A DNA stretch of 64,000 nt, from NCBI GenBank assembly GCA_003255745.1, contig QKYL01000183.1, forward strand, positions 30,043 through 94,042, written 5' to 3'. Position numbers and translations under genes: made by a program. Each line of letters opens with the position of its first letter. The stretch's first letter is position 1. The stretch is from Paracoccus saliphilus. GTDB lineage: Bacteria; Pseudomonadota; Alphaproteobacteria; Rhodobacterales; Rhodobacteraceae. Of the stretch, positions 51,248 through 60,545 are shown one piece after another. The notes under the pieces were generated by a model. The model was not told the DNA's origin and did no database searches. It was given only the letters and a program-made list of their open reading frames with translations.

Positions 51248-53524
51248 ATGACCGACAAGACCAGCCGCACCCGCATCACTCCCGAAGAGGCGCTGGCCTA
51301 TCACATGGAGCCGCGGCCGGGGAAATACGACATCGTCGCATCCACCCCGATGACCACGCAGCGCGACCTGTCGCTGGCCTATTCACCGGGCGTCGCGGTA
51401 CCCGTGCAGGCCATCGCGGACCGCCCGGAAACGGCCTATGACTATACGACCAAGGGCAACATGGTCGCTGTCATCTCGAACGGCACCGCGATCCTGGGGA
51501 TGGGCAATCTGGGCGCGCTGGCCTCCAAGCCGGTGATGGAGGGCAAGGCGGTCCTGTTCAAGCGCTTTGCCGATGTGAACGCCATCGACCTGGAGCTGGA
51601 CACCGAGGACGCCGACGAATTCATCAACGCCGTCAAGCTGATGGGACCAACCTTCGGGGGCATCAACCTGGAGGACATCAAGGCGCCCGAATGTTTCATC
51701 ATCGAGCAGCGCCTGAAAGAGCTGATGGACATTCCGGTCTTCCATGACGACCAGCACGGCACGGCGGTGATCTGCGCCGCCGGCCTGTTGAACGCGCTGG
51801 AACTGTCGGGCAAGCGGATCGAGGACGTGCGGATCGTCCTGAACGGCGCAGGCGCGGCGGGCATTGCCTGCCTTGAGCTGCTGAAATCCATGGGCGCGCG
51901 GCACGACAACTGCCTCATGTGCGACACCAAGGGGGTCATCTACCAGGGCCGGGCCGAGGGCATGAACCAGTGGAAGTCGGCCCATGCGGTCGCAACCGAC
52001 GCCCGCAGCTTGGAGGACGCCATGAAGGGCGCCGACGTCTTCCTGGGCGTCAGCGCCAAGGGGGCAGTGACCCAGGACATGGTCGCCAGCATGGCCGACA
52101 ACCCGGTGATCTTTGCAATGGCGAACCCGGACCCCGAAATCACGCCCGAGGATGCCCATGCCGTCCGCCCCGACGCCATCGTGGCCACGGGGCGCAGCGA
52201 TTACCCGAACCAGGTGAACAATGTCCTGGGCTTCCCTTATCTGTTCCGCGGGGCGCTGGACATCCACGCCCGCGCCATCAACGACGAGATGAAGATCGCC
52301 TGCGCCCGGGCCTTGGCAGAGCTGGCCCGCGAGGATGTCCCCGACGAGGTCGCCATCGCCTATGGCCGCAAGCTGCAATTCGGCCGCGACTACATCATTC
52401 CCACGCCCTTCGACCCGCGCCTGATCCACGTGATCCCGCCTGCGGTGGCCCGGGCGGGAATGGAAACCGGCGTCGCGCGGCGCCCGATCATCGACATGGA
52501 CGGCTATGTCCAGTCGCTGAAGAACCGCATGGACCCGACGGCTGCAATCCTTCAGGGCATCCACGCGCGCGCGCGCCAGAAACAGGCCCGAATGATCTTT
52601 GCCGAAGGCGACGATCCGCGCGTTCTGCGCGCCGCTGTCGCCTGGCAGCGCGGCGGCATGGGCGAGGCCCTGGTCGTCGGCCGAGAGGCAGAGGTCAAGG
52701 CCGAGCTTCAGGCACTGGGCATGGGCGATGCGTTCCGCGAGATCAGCGTGGTCAACGCCGCCAACAGCCGCCACATGGACGCCTATCATCAGTTCCTCTA
52801 CCAGCGGCTGCAGCGCAAGGGTGTCGACCGCGAGGATGCCACCAAGCTGGCCAACCGCGACCGCCACATCTTTGCGGCGCTGATGCTGGCGCATGGGCAT
52901 GGCGACGGGCTGGTGACCGGGGCCACGCGCAAGAACGCGCCGGTGCTGGCGCAGATCGGCCATGTCTTCGACGTGCGGCCCCAGGACGGAGCGGTGGGCA
53001 TCACTGCTGTGCTGCACCGGGGCCGGATCGTGCTGATCGGCGACACGCTGGTCCATGAATGGCCCGAGGCCGAGGATCTGGCCGATATTGCAACGCGAGG
53101 CGCGGCCGTTGCGCGCGGCCTGGGCCTGGATCCGCGCGTGGCCTTCCTGTCCTTTTCCAACTTCGGCTATCCAGTCAGCGAACGCGCCATCAAGATGGCT
53201 CAGGCGGCCAGTGTACTGGACCAACGCGGCGCCGATTTCGAATACGAGGGAGAGATGACCGTAGACGTTGCCCTGAATCCCGAGGCCGCCGCGCGTTACC
53301 CGTTCAGCCGCCTGACCGCCCCCGCCAATGTGCTGGTCGTGCCGGCGCGGCATTCGGCGTCAATCTCGGTCAAGCTGATGCAGGAGATGGCCGGGGCCAC
53401 GGTGATCGGGCCGATCCTGACCGGCGTGTCCAAGCCGATCCAGATCTGCTCGACCAACTCGACCGTCAGCGACATCCTGAACATGGCGGCCATCGCCGCG
53501 GGCGGCGTCGGCGCGCAGACCTGA
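51248..53524 (+). CDS. maeB: NADP-dependent malic enzyme MaeB with phosphotransacetylase-like domain
   Basis: A 758-residue two-domain enzyme. The N-terminal malic enzyme domain (about 1-430) has YTTKGNMVAVISNGTAILG, FHDDQHGTAVI and VLNGAGAAGIACLELL. The C-terminal third is a phosphotransacetylase homologue, catalytically silent in studied MaeB proteins but used for regulation by acetyl-CoA. It converts malate to pyruvate, CO2 and NADPH. Length matches the family. Its stop abuts the trhO stop exactly (TGATCA). Confidence 0.95.
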   Translation: MTDKTSRTRITPEEALAYHMEPRPGKYDIVASTPMTTQRDLSLAYSPGVAVPVQAIADRPETAYDYTTKGNMVAVISNGTAILGMGNLGALASKPVMEGKAVLFKRFADVNAIDLELDTEDADEFINAVKLMGPTFGGINLEDIKAPECFIIEQRLKELMDIPVFHDDQHGTAVICAAGLLNALELSGKRIEDVRIVLNGAGAAGIACLELLKSMGARHDNCLMCDTKGVIYQGRAEGMNQWKSAHAVATDARSLEDAMKGADVFLGVSAKGAVTQDMVASMADNPVIFAMANPDPEITPEDAHAVRPDAIVATGRSDYPNQVNNVLGFPYLFRGALDIHARAINDEMKIACARALAELAREDVPDEVAIAYGRKLQFGRDYIIPTPFDPRLIHVIPPAVARAGMETGVARRPIIDMDGYVQSLKNRMDPTAAILQGIHARARQKQARMIFAEGDDPRVLRAAVAWQRGGMGEALVVGREAEVKAELQALGMGDAFREISVVNAANSRHMDAYHQFLYQRLQRKGVDREDATKLANRDRHIFAALMLAHGHGDGLVTGATRKNAPVLAQIGHVFDVRPQDGAVGITAVLHRGRIVLIGDTLVHEWPEAEDLADIATRGAAVARGLGLDPRVAFLSFSNFGYPVSERAIKMAQAASVLDQRGADFEYEGEMTVDVALNPEAAARYPFSRLTAPANVLVVPARHSASISVKLMQEMAGATVIGPILTGVSKPIQICSTNSTVSDILNMAAIAAGGVGAQT

Positions 53525-54400
53525 TCAGGCGTCGCGATCAAACTGGCGCTGGCGCTCGCGGAAGCGGGCGCGGTCGTCGGCGGAATATTCCTCCGCGCAG
53601 CGATGGCAGCAGACGCCTTCTTCGTATTCGGGGCGGGCGCGATCCTCGGGCGCCAAGGGACGGCGGCAAGCGTGGCACAATCCGTGCCGCCCCTGTTCCA
53701 GCCCGTGGGTCAGGCTGACGCGCTGGTCAAAGACGAAACATTCGCCTTGCCAGCGGCTGTCTTCCGCGGGCACCTCCTCGAGGTATTTCAGGATGCCACC
53801 CTGAAGGTGATAGACCTCCTCCACGCCCTGCGAGATCAGGTAGTTGGTGGATTTCTCGCAGCGGATACCGCCGGTGCAGAACATCGCGATCCGCTTGCCG
53901 CGAAAGCGGTCGGCGTTCTTCTGCCACCAAGCCGGAAAGTCGCGAAAGCTTTTCGTGCCGGGGTCCACAGCGTTCTGGAAGCTGCCGATCTGCACCTCGT
54001 AATCATTGCGCGTGTCGATCACCGCCACGTCAGGGGCCTCGATCAGCGCGTTCCAGTCGGCGGGCGCCACATAGCGGCCGACGGCGGCGGTCGGGTCCAC
54101 GTCGGGCTGGCCCATGGTCACGATCTCTCGCTTCAGCCGGACCTTCATCCGGGCAAAGGGCGGCGTCTCGGCGGTGCTTTCCTTCCAGTCCAGCGCGGCA
54201 AAGCCTGGCCAGGTGCGGATATGGTCCAGCACCGTCAGGATACCATCCCGCGGCCCGGCGATGGTGCCGTTCACGCCCTCGGGGGCCAGCAGCAGCGTGC
54301 CGCAGAGGCCTTGCGCCCGGCACAGGTCCAGAAGCGGCCCCTGGCACGCCTGAGGGTCGGGAATACGGGCGAAATGATACAGTGCGGCAACGGTCAGCAT
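53525..54400 (-). CDS. trhO: tRNA uridine hydroxylase TrhO (rhodanese family)
   Basis: A 291-residue protein. An N-terminal acylphosphatase-like domain ([15 protein letters not shown]) precedes a rhodanese domain with the active-site loop [10 protein letters not shown] (Cys175) and [14 protein letters not shown] cysteine-rich C-terminal tail ([10 protein letters not shown] with CCHRCAEE) may bind zinc. TrhO (YceA) hydroxylates U34 of some tRNAs with oxygen. I chose the ATG at 54400; the longer start adds 12 unrelated residues. It lies 45 bp after the SLC13 transporter gene. Confidence 0.9.
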   Translation of the reverse strand: MLTVAALYHFARIPDPQACQGPLLDLCRAQGLCGTLLLAPEGVNGTIAGPRDGILTVLDHIRTWPGFAALDWKESTAETPPFARMKVRLKREIVTMGQPDVDPTAAVGRYVAPADWNALIEAPDVAVIDTRNDYEVQIGSFQNAVDPGTKSFRDFPAWWQKNADRFRGKRIAMFCTGGIRCEKSTNYLISQGVEEVYHLQGGILKYLEEVPAEDSRWQGECFVFDQRVSLTHGLEQGRHGLCHACRRPLAPEDRARPEYEEGVCCHRCAEEYSADDRARFRERQRQFDRDA

Positions 54401-54445
54401 GGGCGCGGCCTTAGCGGGCCGCGCCGGGGCAGGCAAGACCTGGTG

Positions 54446-56041
54446 TCAGAACGTCAGCCCCAGGGCCAACCCGCCCAGCAACCAGGTCAGCAGCGTGATC
54501 AGCACCACGCCGACCACGTTCAGCACCGCCCCGCCGCGCGCCATCTGCGCGATCGTGACCGTGCCGGTGCCAAAGACGATGGCGTTCGGAGGCGTGCCCA
54601 CCGGCAGCATGAAGGCGCAGGTCGCGGCCAGCGCGGCCGGGATCAGCAGCGTCATGGGGTCCACGCCGATGCCAAGCGCGACGCCGCCCAGGATCGGGAT
54701 GAAGGTCGCCGCCGTGGCGGTGTTCGAGGTCACCTCGGTCAGGAACAGGATGATCGTCACCACCGCCGCGACCAGCAGCACGATGGGCAGCGCGCCTAGA
54801 CCCGTCACCTGCTGGCCGAACCAGCTGTCCAGCCCCGAGGCCGCGACAGCCGAGGCCAGGCTAAGGCCGCCGCCGAACAGCAGAAGGACACCCCAGGGCA
54901 GGCCGCGTTCGGCATCCTTCCAGTCCAGCACCATCTGGTTTCGCCCCCGCCCCGGCAGCAGGAACATCACCAGCCCGGCACCGATCGCAATGGCGGTGTC
55001 GTCGAAGCTGTCCAGCCAAGGGGCCGCATCGCCCACGCCGGGGATGGAGGTCAGGAGCCCCGGCACCACCCACAGGAAGGCCGCGCCCAGAAAGACCGCC
55101 AGCACCATCCGCTCGCCCTGGCTCAGGGGCCCAAGGTCGCGGACCTGATCCTCGATCATCTGGCGCCCGCCCGGGATCTCGGGCAGGTCGAAGCGGTAAA
55201 GGACGCGGGTCATCAACAGCCAGCCCAGGATGATGAAGATGAAGGCCAAGGGCGTGCCCAGCATCATCCATTCCAGAAACCCGATGTTGCGGCCCAGTTC
55301 ATCCGCGGCATAGCCCGCCACGATGGCATTGGGCGGGCTGCCCAGCAGCGTGCCCAGGCCCCCCATCGAGGCCGACCAGGCGATTGACAGCACCAAGCAG
55401 ACGCCAAAGGCACTGATATTGGGGTCGCGCACGACATCGCTGATCGCCGCCCCGCCCGCCATCGCCTCGCCCGCCGCCGCGCCATCCTGGCGCGAGCCGC
55501 GCTCGACCACCAGCGACAGGACCGACAGACCGATGGGCAGCATCATCAGCGTGGTGGCGGTGTTCGACACCCACATTGACAGAAAGCCCGTGGCCAGCAT
55601 CATGCCCAGCACGATCCGGCGCGGCGCCACCCCGACCTTGCGCAGCGTCAGCAGCGCGATCCGCGTGTGCAGGTGCCACTTCTCCATCGCGATGGCGATC
55701 AGAAAGCCGCCCAGGAACAGGAACACGATGGAACTGGCATAGGGCTGGGTCGCCTCGGCCACGCTGCGCTCGGTCAGGGCGGGGATCAGCACGATGGGCA
55801 AAAGCGCGGTGGCCGACAGCGGGATCGCCTCGGTCATCCACCAGACGGCCATCAGCGTGCCGATGGCGGCCACGACCCGCGCATCCGGCGACAGATCCTG
55901 CTGCCCGCCCAGCAGCCACCAGACCAGCCCCGCCAGAACCAGCCCCAAGGCCCGCAATCCCCAGGTCATCGCGGCGGGCCGGATGGGGGTTTCATTCTCG
56001 TCATGCTCGACGGGATGGTGCAGATCGTCCTTGATGCCCAT
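54446..56041 (-). CDS. SLC13/DASS family anion:sodium symporter
   Basis: A 531-residue transporter with about 12 helices in two homologous halves. SNTATTLMMLPIGLSVL in the first half and SNTATAATFIPILGGVA in the second are the Ser-Asn-Thr motifs that bind substrate carboxylates and sodium. MLPVGTPPNAIVFGTG is a further family block. Substrates are likely di- or tricarboxylates or sulfate. The start at 56041 has AAGGAA upstream; an in-frame start 93 bp earlier is rejected. Confidence 0.9.
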   Translation of the reverse strand: MGIKDDLHHPVEHDENETPIRPAAMTWGLRALGLVLAGLVWWLLGGQQDLSPDARVVAAIGTLMAVWWMTEAIPLSATALLPIVLIPALTERSVAEATQPYASSIVFLFLGGFLIAIAMEKWHLHTRIALLTLRKVGVAPRRIVLGMMLATGFLSMWVSNTATTLMMLPIGLSVLSLVVERGSRQDGAAAGEAMAGGAAISDVVRDPNISAFGVCLVLSIAWSASMGGLGTLLGSPPNAIVAGYAADELGRNIGFLEWMMLGTPLAFIFIILGWLLMTRVLYRFDLPEIPGGRQMIEDQVRDLGPLSQGERMVLAVFLGAAFLWVVPGLLTSIPGVGDAAPWLDSFDDTAIAIGAGLVMFLLPGRGRNQMVLDWKDAERGLPWGVLLLFGGGLSLASAVAASGLDSWFGQQVTGLGALPIVLLVAAVVTIILFLTEVTSNTATAATFIPILGGVALGIGVDPMTLLIPAALAATCAFMLPVGTPPNAIVFGTGTVTIAQMARGGAVLNVVGVVLITLLTWLLGGLALGLTF

Positions 56042-56194
56042 CGGATGCGTTCCTTTTTCTGTCAGCACAAAATTGCCTGCACATATCCTGCATAACCCAT
56101 CGCCGCCACAGCCGCGCCGCGAATTTTTCGGCATCGGACTTGACCGCGCCCTGCCCGGCTTGCCTTACTGGCACCCACCCTGCCGGAGACAGCC

Positions 56195-56791
56195 ATGCCC
56201 CATGCCCTGATCGTCGTCGACATGCAGATAGATTTCTGTCCTGGCGGCGCGCTGGCGGTCGGGGGCGGCGATCAGCTTGTTGCCCCGATCAACGCCATGA
56301 TGGGGGATTTCGATGCCGTCATCCTGACGCAGGATTGGCATCCTGCGGATCACGCCAGCTTTGCCGGCAATCACATGGGCGCAGAGGCATTCGACCTGGT
56401 GCAGATGCCCTATGGCCCGCAGGTGCTGTGGCCGGCGCATTGCGTGATCGGCACGGCGGGCGCGGGTTTTCACCCCGGTCTGGACGTGACGCGGGCCGAC
56501 CTGATCCTGCGAAAAGGGTTTCGCCCCGGCATCGACAGCTATTCAGCCTTTTTCGAGAACGATCACGAAACATCCACGGGCCTTGCCGGCTATCTGCGCG
56601 ACCGCGACCTGCACCAGCTCAGCTTCGTGGGGCTGGCCCATGATTTCTGCGTGGCGTGGAGCGCGCTTGATGCCGTCAGGCTGGGCTTCCAGGCACGAGT
56701 GATCGAGGAAGCCTGCCGTGCGATCGACCTGGACGGCAGCCTGGCCGCCGCCCGCGATGCGATGCGGCAGTCGGGGGTCGATCTGGTCTGA
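56195..56791 (+). CDS. pncA: Nicotinamidase PncA
   Basis: A 198-residue isochorismatase-fold hydrolase converting nicotinamide to nicotinate for NAD salvage. The triad is Asp9 (IVVDMQIDF), Lys107 (RKGF) and Cys152 (HDFCVAWSA). Metal ligands include Asp47 and His49 in TQDWHP. Full family length. The next gene, pncB, uses its product and starts 65 bp downstream. Divergent from the SLC13 gene over 153 bp. Confidence 0.95.
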   Translation: MPHALIVVDMQIDFCPGGALAVGGGDQLVAPINAMMGDFDAVILTQDWHPADHASFAGNHMGAEAFDLVQMPYGPQVLWPAHCVIGTAGAGFHPGLDVTRADLILRKGFRPGIDSYSAFFENDHETSTGLAGYLRDRDLHQLSFVGLAHDFCVAWSALDAVRLGFQARVIEEACRAIDLDGSLAAARDAMRQSGVDLV

Positions 56792-56856
56792 GCCGCGGGC
56801 TTGCGCCCCCTGCCCGATCCGGGCACGAAGGGAAAAATGCCGAAGGATCAGCACAG

Positions 56857-58149
56857 ATGGCCGATATCGCCACGCGCGTCTACAACCACAAATGGAAGAT
56901 CGACCCGATCGTCCGATCGCTGATCGACACGGACTTCTACAAGCTGCTGATGTGCCAGTCGGTGTTCCGCAACCGGCCCGACACGACCGTGACCTTCAGC
57001 CTGATCAACCGCAGCCCTTCGGTCCGCTTGGCCGACCTGATCGACGAGGGCGAACTGCGCGAGCAACTGGACCATGTGCGCAGCCTGTCCCTGACACGCG
57101 GCGAAAGCACCTGGCTGCGCGGCAACACCTTTTATGGCAAGCGCCAGATGTTCCGCCCGGACTTCATGGAGTTCCTGGAGGGGATGCGCCTGCCGCCCTA
57201 TCACCTGCAAAAACGCGACGGCCAGTACGAGCTGACCTTTGAAGGACCTTGGCCGCAGGTCATGATGTGGGAAATCCCGGCCCTGTCGGTCCTGATGGAA
57301 CTGCGGTCCCGCGCGGTCCTGCGGGACCTGGGCCGGTTCGAGCTGCAGGTGCTTTATGCCCGCGCCATGACGCGCCTGTGGGAAAAGATCGAGGCGCTGC
57401 GGACGCTGTCGGACCTGCGGATCGCGGATTTCGGCACCCGTCGGCGGCACAGCTTCCTGTGGCAGGACTGGGCGGTGCAGGCAATGATGGAGGGGTTGGG
57501 CGAACGTTTCATCGGGACCTCGAACTGCCTGATCGCGCAGCGCCGAGAGATCGAGGCAATCGGCACCAATGCGCATGAATTGCCAATGGTCTATGCCGCG
57601 CTGGCCGACGACGACGCGGCGCTGCGACGGGCGCCCTATGACGTGCTGGCCGACTGGCACGAGGAACATGACGGCAACCTGCGCATGATCCTGCCCGACA
57701 CCTATGGCACCCAGGGCTTTCTGGAAGGGGCGCCCGACTGGCTGGCCGGCTGGACGGGCATCCGCATCGACAGCGGCGACCCCGCAGCCGGCGCCGAAAC
57801 CGCCATCCGGTGGTGGCAAGAACGTGGCGAGGATCCGAAAAGAAAGCTGATCATCTTCTCGGACGGGCTGGACGTCCAGCGAATCGTGGCGCTGCACCGG
57901 CAGTTCCACGGCCGCGTGAAGGTCAGCTTTGGTTGGGGCACGCTGTTGACGAACGACTTTCGCGGGCTGGTGCCGGGGGACGGGCTGGCCCCCTTCAGCC
58001 TGGTCTGCAAGGCTGTCGCGGCAAACGGACGCCCCACCGTCAAGCTGTCGGACAATCCCGCCAAGGCCACCGGTCCGGCGGACCAGATCGCGCGCTACAA
58101 GCGGGTCTTCGGGGTGGGCGACCAGACGGCGGAACCGGTTATGGTCTGA
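56857..58149 (+). CDS. pncB: Nicotinate phosphoribosyltransferase PncB
   Basis: A 430-residue enzyme that makes nicotinate mononucleotide from nicotinate and PRPP with ATP. LIDTDFYKLLMCQSVFRN opens the domain, IADFGTRRRHSFLWQ is the substrate loop, and His240 in GTNAHELPM is at the position of the phosphorylated histidine. GIRIDSGDP and the late KVSFGWGTLLTNDF block fit the family. AAGGA lies just upstream of the ATG. Its stop abuts the phosphate permease stop exactly (TGATCA). Confidence 0.95.
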   Translation: MADIATRVYNHKWKIDPIVRSLIDTDFYKLLMCQSVFRNRPDTTVTFSLINRSPSVRLADLIDEGELREQLDHVRSLSLTRGESTWLRGNTFYGKRQMFRPDFMEFLEGMRLPPYHLQKRDGQYELTFEGPWPQVMMWEIPALSVLMELRSRAVLRDLGRFELQVLYARAMTRLWEKIEALRTLSDLRIADFGTRRRHSFLWQDWAVQAMMEGLGERFIGTSNCLIAQRREIEAIGTNAHELPMVYAALADDDAALRRAPYDVLADWHEEHDGNLRMILPDTYGTQGFLEGAPDWLAGWTGIRIDSGDPAAGAETAIRWWQERGEDPKRKLIIFSDGLDVQRIVALHRQFHGRVKVSFGWGTLLTNDFRGLVPGDGLAPFSLVCKAVAANGRPTVKLSDNPAKATGPADQIARYKRVFGVGDQTAEPVMV

Positions 58150-59577
58150 TCAGGGCGCCGCGACCCACAGGACCAGCACGCTGGCCAGCGCCCCCAGCAG
58201 GCCGGTGATGGGCAGGGTGACCAGCCAGGCGGCCATGATCGTGACCACGTGGCTGCGACGGATCAGGATGCGGCGTCGTGTCTCTTCGGCCGGCAGCGCC
58301 TCGGCGTGGCGGTCCCTGCGCCGGTCCAGCCATTCCCGCGCAAAGCCTACGCCGAAGATGCCCCCGACGGCAACATGCGTGGTCGAAACCGGCAGCCCGA
58401 ACCCCGAGGCAGTCAAAACCGTGACCGCGGTCGCCAGGGACACGCAAAAGGCGCGCCCGGTGTTCAGCCGCGTGATGCCGCTGCCGACCATGTTCACCAG
58501 CCGCCGCCCGAAGAACAGCGTTCCCGCCGCGATCGAGAGGCCGGCGCCGAACAAGACCAGGGTCGGCACCAAGCCGATCTCTCCTTCCACCACGCGCCCC
58601 TGCAGGATCACCGACAAGGGCGCCGCGATGTTGCCGACATCGTTGGCGCCATGGGCAAATCCCATGATGACGACCGATGTCAGCAGCGCCGGCCGCAGCA
58701 GGCGCTTGACCCCCGGCTTGCGCGGATGCTGGGCCAGTTCCTCCAGCACGCTGCGGCGGGTGTTGGCATAGCTGGCAGCGGCCGCGGCCGCGGCGATTGG
58801 CAGGGAAAGCAACGGCAGCCGCAGCAGCAGCATCACATAAGCCGCGAACAGCCCGCCCATCGCAGCCACCAGGATCGGCAGCCAGCGCAGGGCCGCCCGG
58901 CCCCGGTCGTCCGCCTCCAGCACCTGCAGCCGCAGCACCACCAGCAGCGCCCCCGCCAGAACACCCGCCACGATCGGCGTCGCCACCCAGACCGAGGCGA
59001 TCATGCCAAGCGTTCCCCAGGCCACGGAATCCAGCCCCAGCGTCGCAGCCCCGGCCCCGGCGATTCCACCCACAATGGAATGCGATGTGCTGACGGGCAG
59101 GCCGATCCCCGTCGCCAGCGTGATCCAGCTTGCTGCCGCGATCAGCGCGGCCAGCATCACCTTCGGCACGCTTGGCGCCCCGGCCACCGGGGCCAGGTCC
59201 ACCACGCCCCGCGCCAGCCGGTCCGTCACCTCGTCCCCCGCCAGGACAGACCCCACCAGGCCGGCCAGCGCCACAAGGATCAGGCCGGGCAAAAGGCCGA
59301 TGGCCCCTGCCCCCACCGCCGGACCGAGAGAGTTGGCGACATCGTTCGACCCGATCGCGACCCCCAGCCAAGCGGCGACGATCAGCCCCGCGCCCAAGGT
59401 CAGCACCCCCGGCGCAGCGCCTGACAGCGCCATGATCAGAAGCAACCCGCCCACCAGCGCCAGAACCGACAGGCCAAGCCGCCAGACCGGACGGAACGCA
59501 TGCATCTGCGCGACCTCGGCATGGGTAATGCGGCCCAGGTCCTTGTCCAGGGTGCGGAAGGCGGGGCGGCGGCTCAT
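58150..59577 (-). CDS. Inorganic phosphate transporter, PiT family
   Basis: A 475-residue membrane protein with about ten helices. The two PiT signature repeats are GSNDVANSLGPAVGAG near residue 75 and GFAHGANDVGNIAAP near residue 300. Between them lies a hydrophilic linker of about 30 residues. It should take up metal-phosphate by proton symport. No phoU-like (DUF47) gene is next to it. Nudix and arfB genes lie upstream on the same strand. Confidence 0.9.
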   Translation of the reverse strand: MSRRPAFRTLDKDLGRITHAEVAQMHAFRPVWRLGLSVLALVGGLLLIMALSGAAPGVLTLGAGLIVAAWLGVAIGSNDVANSLGPAVGAGAIGLLPGLILVALAGLVGSVLAGDEVTDRLARGVVDLAPVAGAPSVPKVMLAALIAAASWITLATGIGLPVSTSHSIVGGIAGAGAATLGLDSVAWGTLGMIASVWVATPIVAGVLAGALLVVLRLQVLEADDRGRAALRWLPILVAAMGGLFAAYVMLLLRLPLLSLPIAAAAAAASYANTRRSVLEELAQHPRKPGVKRLLRPALLTSVVIMGFAHGANDVGNIAAPLSVILQGRVVEGEIGLVPTLVLFGAGLSIAAGTLFFGRRLVNMVGSGITRLNTGRAFCVSLATAVTVLTASGFGLPVSTTHVAVGGIFGVGFAREWLDRRRDRHAEALPAEETRRRILIRRSHVVTIMAAWLVTLPITGLLGALASVLVLWVAAP

Positions 59578-59592
59578 GCCGGCTGCGGGGGA

Positions 59593-60051
59593 TCAAGCGG
59601 GGGCGGCATGGTCCTCCAGCGCGATCAGGATGCGTTTCAGCCCCGGCTCGGCGACTCGCTCGGCCGCCTCGGACGGTGTGAACCAGCGGCTTTCGCGTTG
59701 CTCGGCTTCGGGAAACTTTGCGGCGCGGCTATCGACGGACAGCAGAAAGACCCTCACCTCGACCGGAACGGAAAACCCCTGCTGCTGCGTCTTGTTATAA
59801 TCGTAGCGGCCCAGTTCCTGCGCCGCGATCCGGCCACGCACCCCGGCCTCTTCCCAGGCTTCCTGGGCTGCTGCGCCGGCCAAGGTCCGGCCTTCCATGG
59901 GCCATCCCTTGGGAATCACCCACCGGCCCGTGTCACGGCTGGTGATCAAAAGCACGGCCCCGCTGGCCGGATCGCGGCAGAGCGCGCCAACCTGCATCGC
60001 CGTCGGGCGGCGTCCCAGCAGCATCTGGAAAGACCTGCGCCACATGTTCAT
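59593..60051 (-). CDS. Nudix hydrolase
   Basis: A 152-residue Nudix protein. The nudix box reads GWPMEGRTLAGAAAQEAWEE ending AGV, with the glutamates in place. The opening (MNMWRRSFQMLLGRRPTAMQ) and the box context WVIPKGWPMEG resemble diphosphoinositol polyphosphate or diadenosine polyphosphate hydrolases. The substrate is not determined. Its start overlaps the arfB stop by 4 nt (ATGA). Confidence 0.85.
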   Translation of the reverse strand: MNMWRRSFQMLLGRRPTAMQVGALCRDPASGAVLLITSRDTGRWVIPKGWPMEGRTLAGAAAQEAWEEAGVRGRIAAQELGRYDYNKTQQQGFSVPVEVRVFLLSVDSRAAKFPEAEQRESRWFTPSEAAERVAEPGLKRILIALEDHAAPA

Positions 60052-60470
60052 TCGGCGTCATCCACCTTGCCCCGGAGAGATTTCACCTCGCCCCGCACCG
60101 TCTTGGCCTTCAGGCGCCGGCGCTGGCTGCCCAAGGTGGGTCGCGTGGCGATGCGGCGCTTGGGCGCGGCCAGCGCCTGCCGGATCAGTTCGGCCAGCCG
60201 CTCACGGGCCAATTCACGGTTGCGGGCCTGGCTTCGCGTTTCCTGCGCCAGGATCAGGACCGCCCCTTCTTGCGTCCAGCGCCGCCCGGCCAGCCGCTGC
60301 AGCCGGCGCTTGACCGGATCCGCCAGATTGGGAGAACGCGCAGCCTCGAACCTCAGTTCTACGGCAGTTTCGACCTTGTTCACGTTCTGACCACCCGGTC
60401 CCTGCGACCGGGTGAACTGTTCGGACAGCTCCCATTCCTCAATGGCGATGGTGTCAGTGATATACAACAT
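60048..60470 (-). CDS. arfB: Alternative ribosome-rescue factor ArfB (peptidyl-tRNA hydrolase)
   Basis: A 140-residue class I release-factor homologue that frees stalled ribosomes. The catalytic GGQ is at residues 26-28 in SQGPGGQNVNKVET. The C-terminal basic tail (KRRIATRPTLGSQRRRLKAK) would enter the empty mRNA channel. The ATG at 60470 lies after an AT-rich stretch likely to hold the promoter; the longer frame upstream adds 14 non-family residues. Confidence 0.93.
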   Translation of the reverse strand: MLYITDTIAIEEWELSEQFTRSQGPGGQNVNKVETAVELRFEAARSPNLADPVKRRLQRLAGRRWTQEGAVLILAQETRSQARNRELARERLAELIRQALAAPKRRIATRPTLGSQRRRLKAKTVRGEVKSLRGKVDDAE

Positions 60471-60545
60471 GGCCGCAGGATATGGGGGCTTATGCGGCCA
60501 GTTAAAGCACAATCGGGTTAATGATTGGTAAATTCCGACAGTGAT

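Noticed and set aside
58139..59596. A 485-codon minus-strand frame over the phosphate permease
   Set aside because: Out of frame with the PiT gene, Gly/Ala/Arg-rich, no motif; the PiT frame has both signature repeats.
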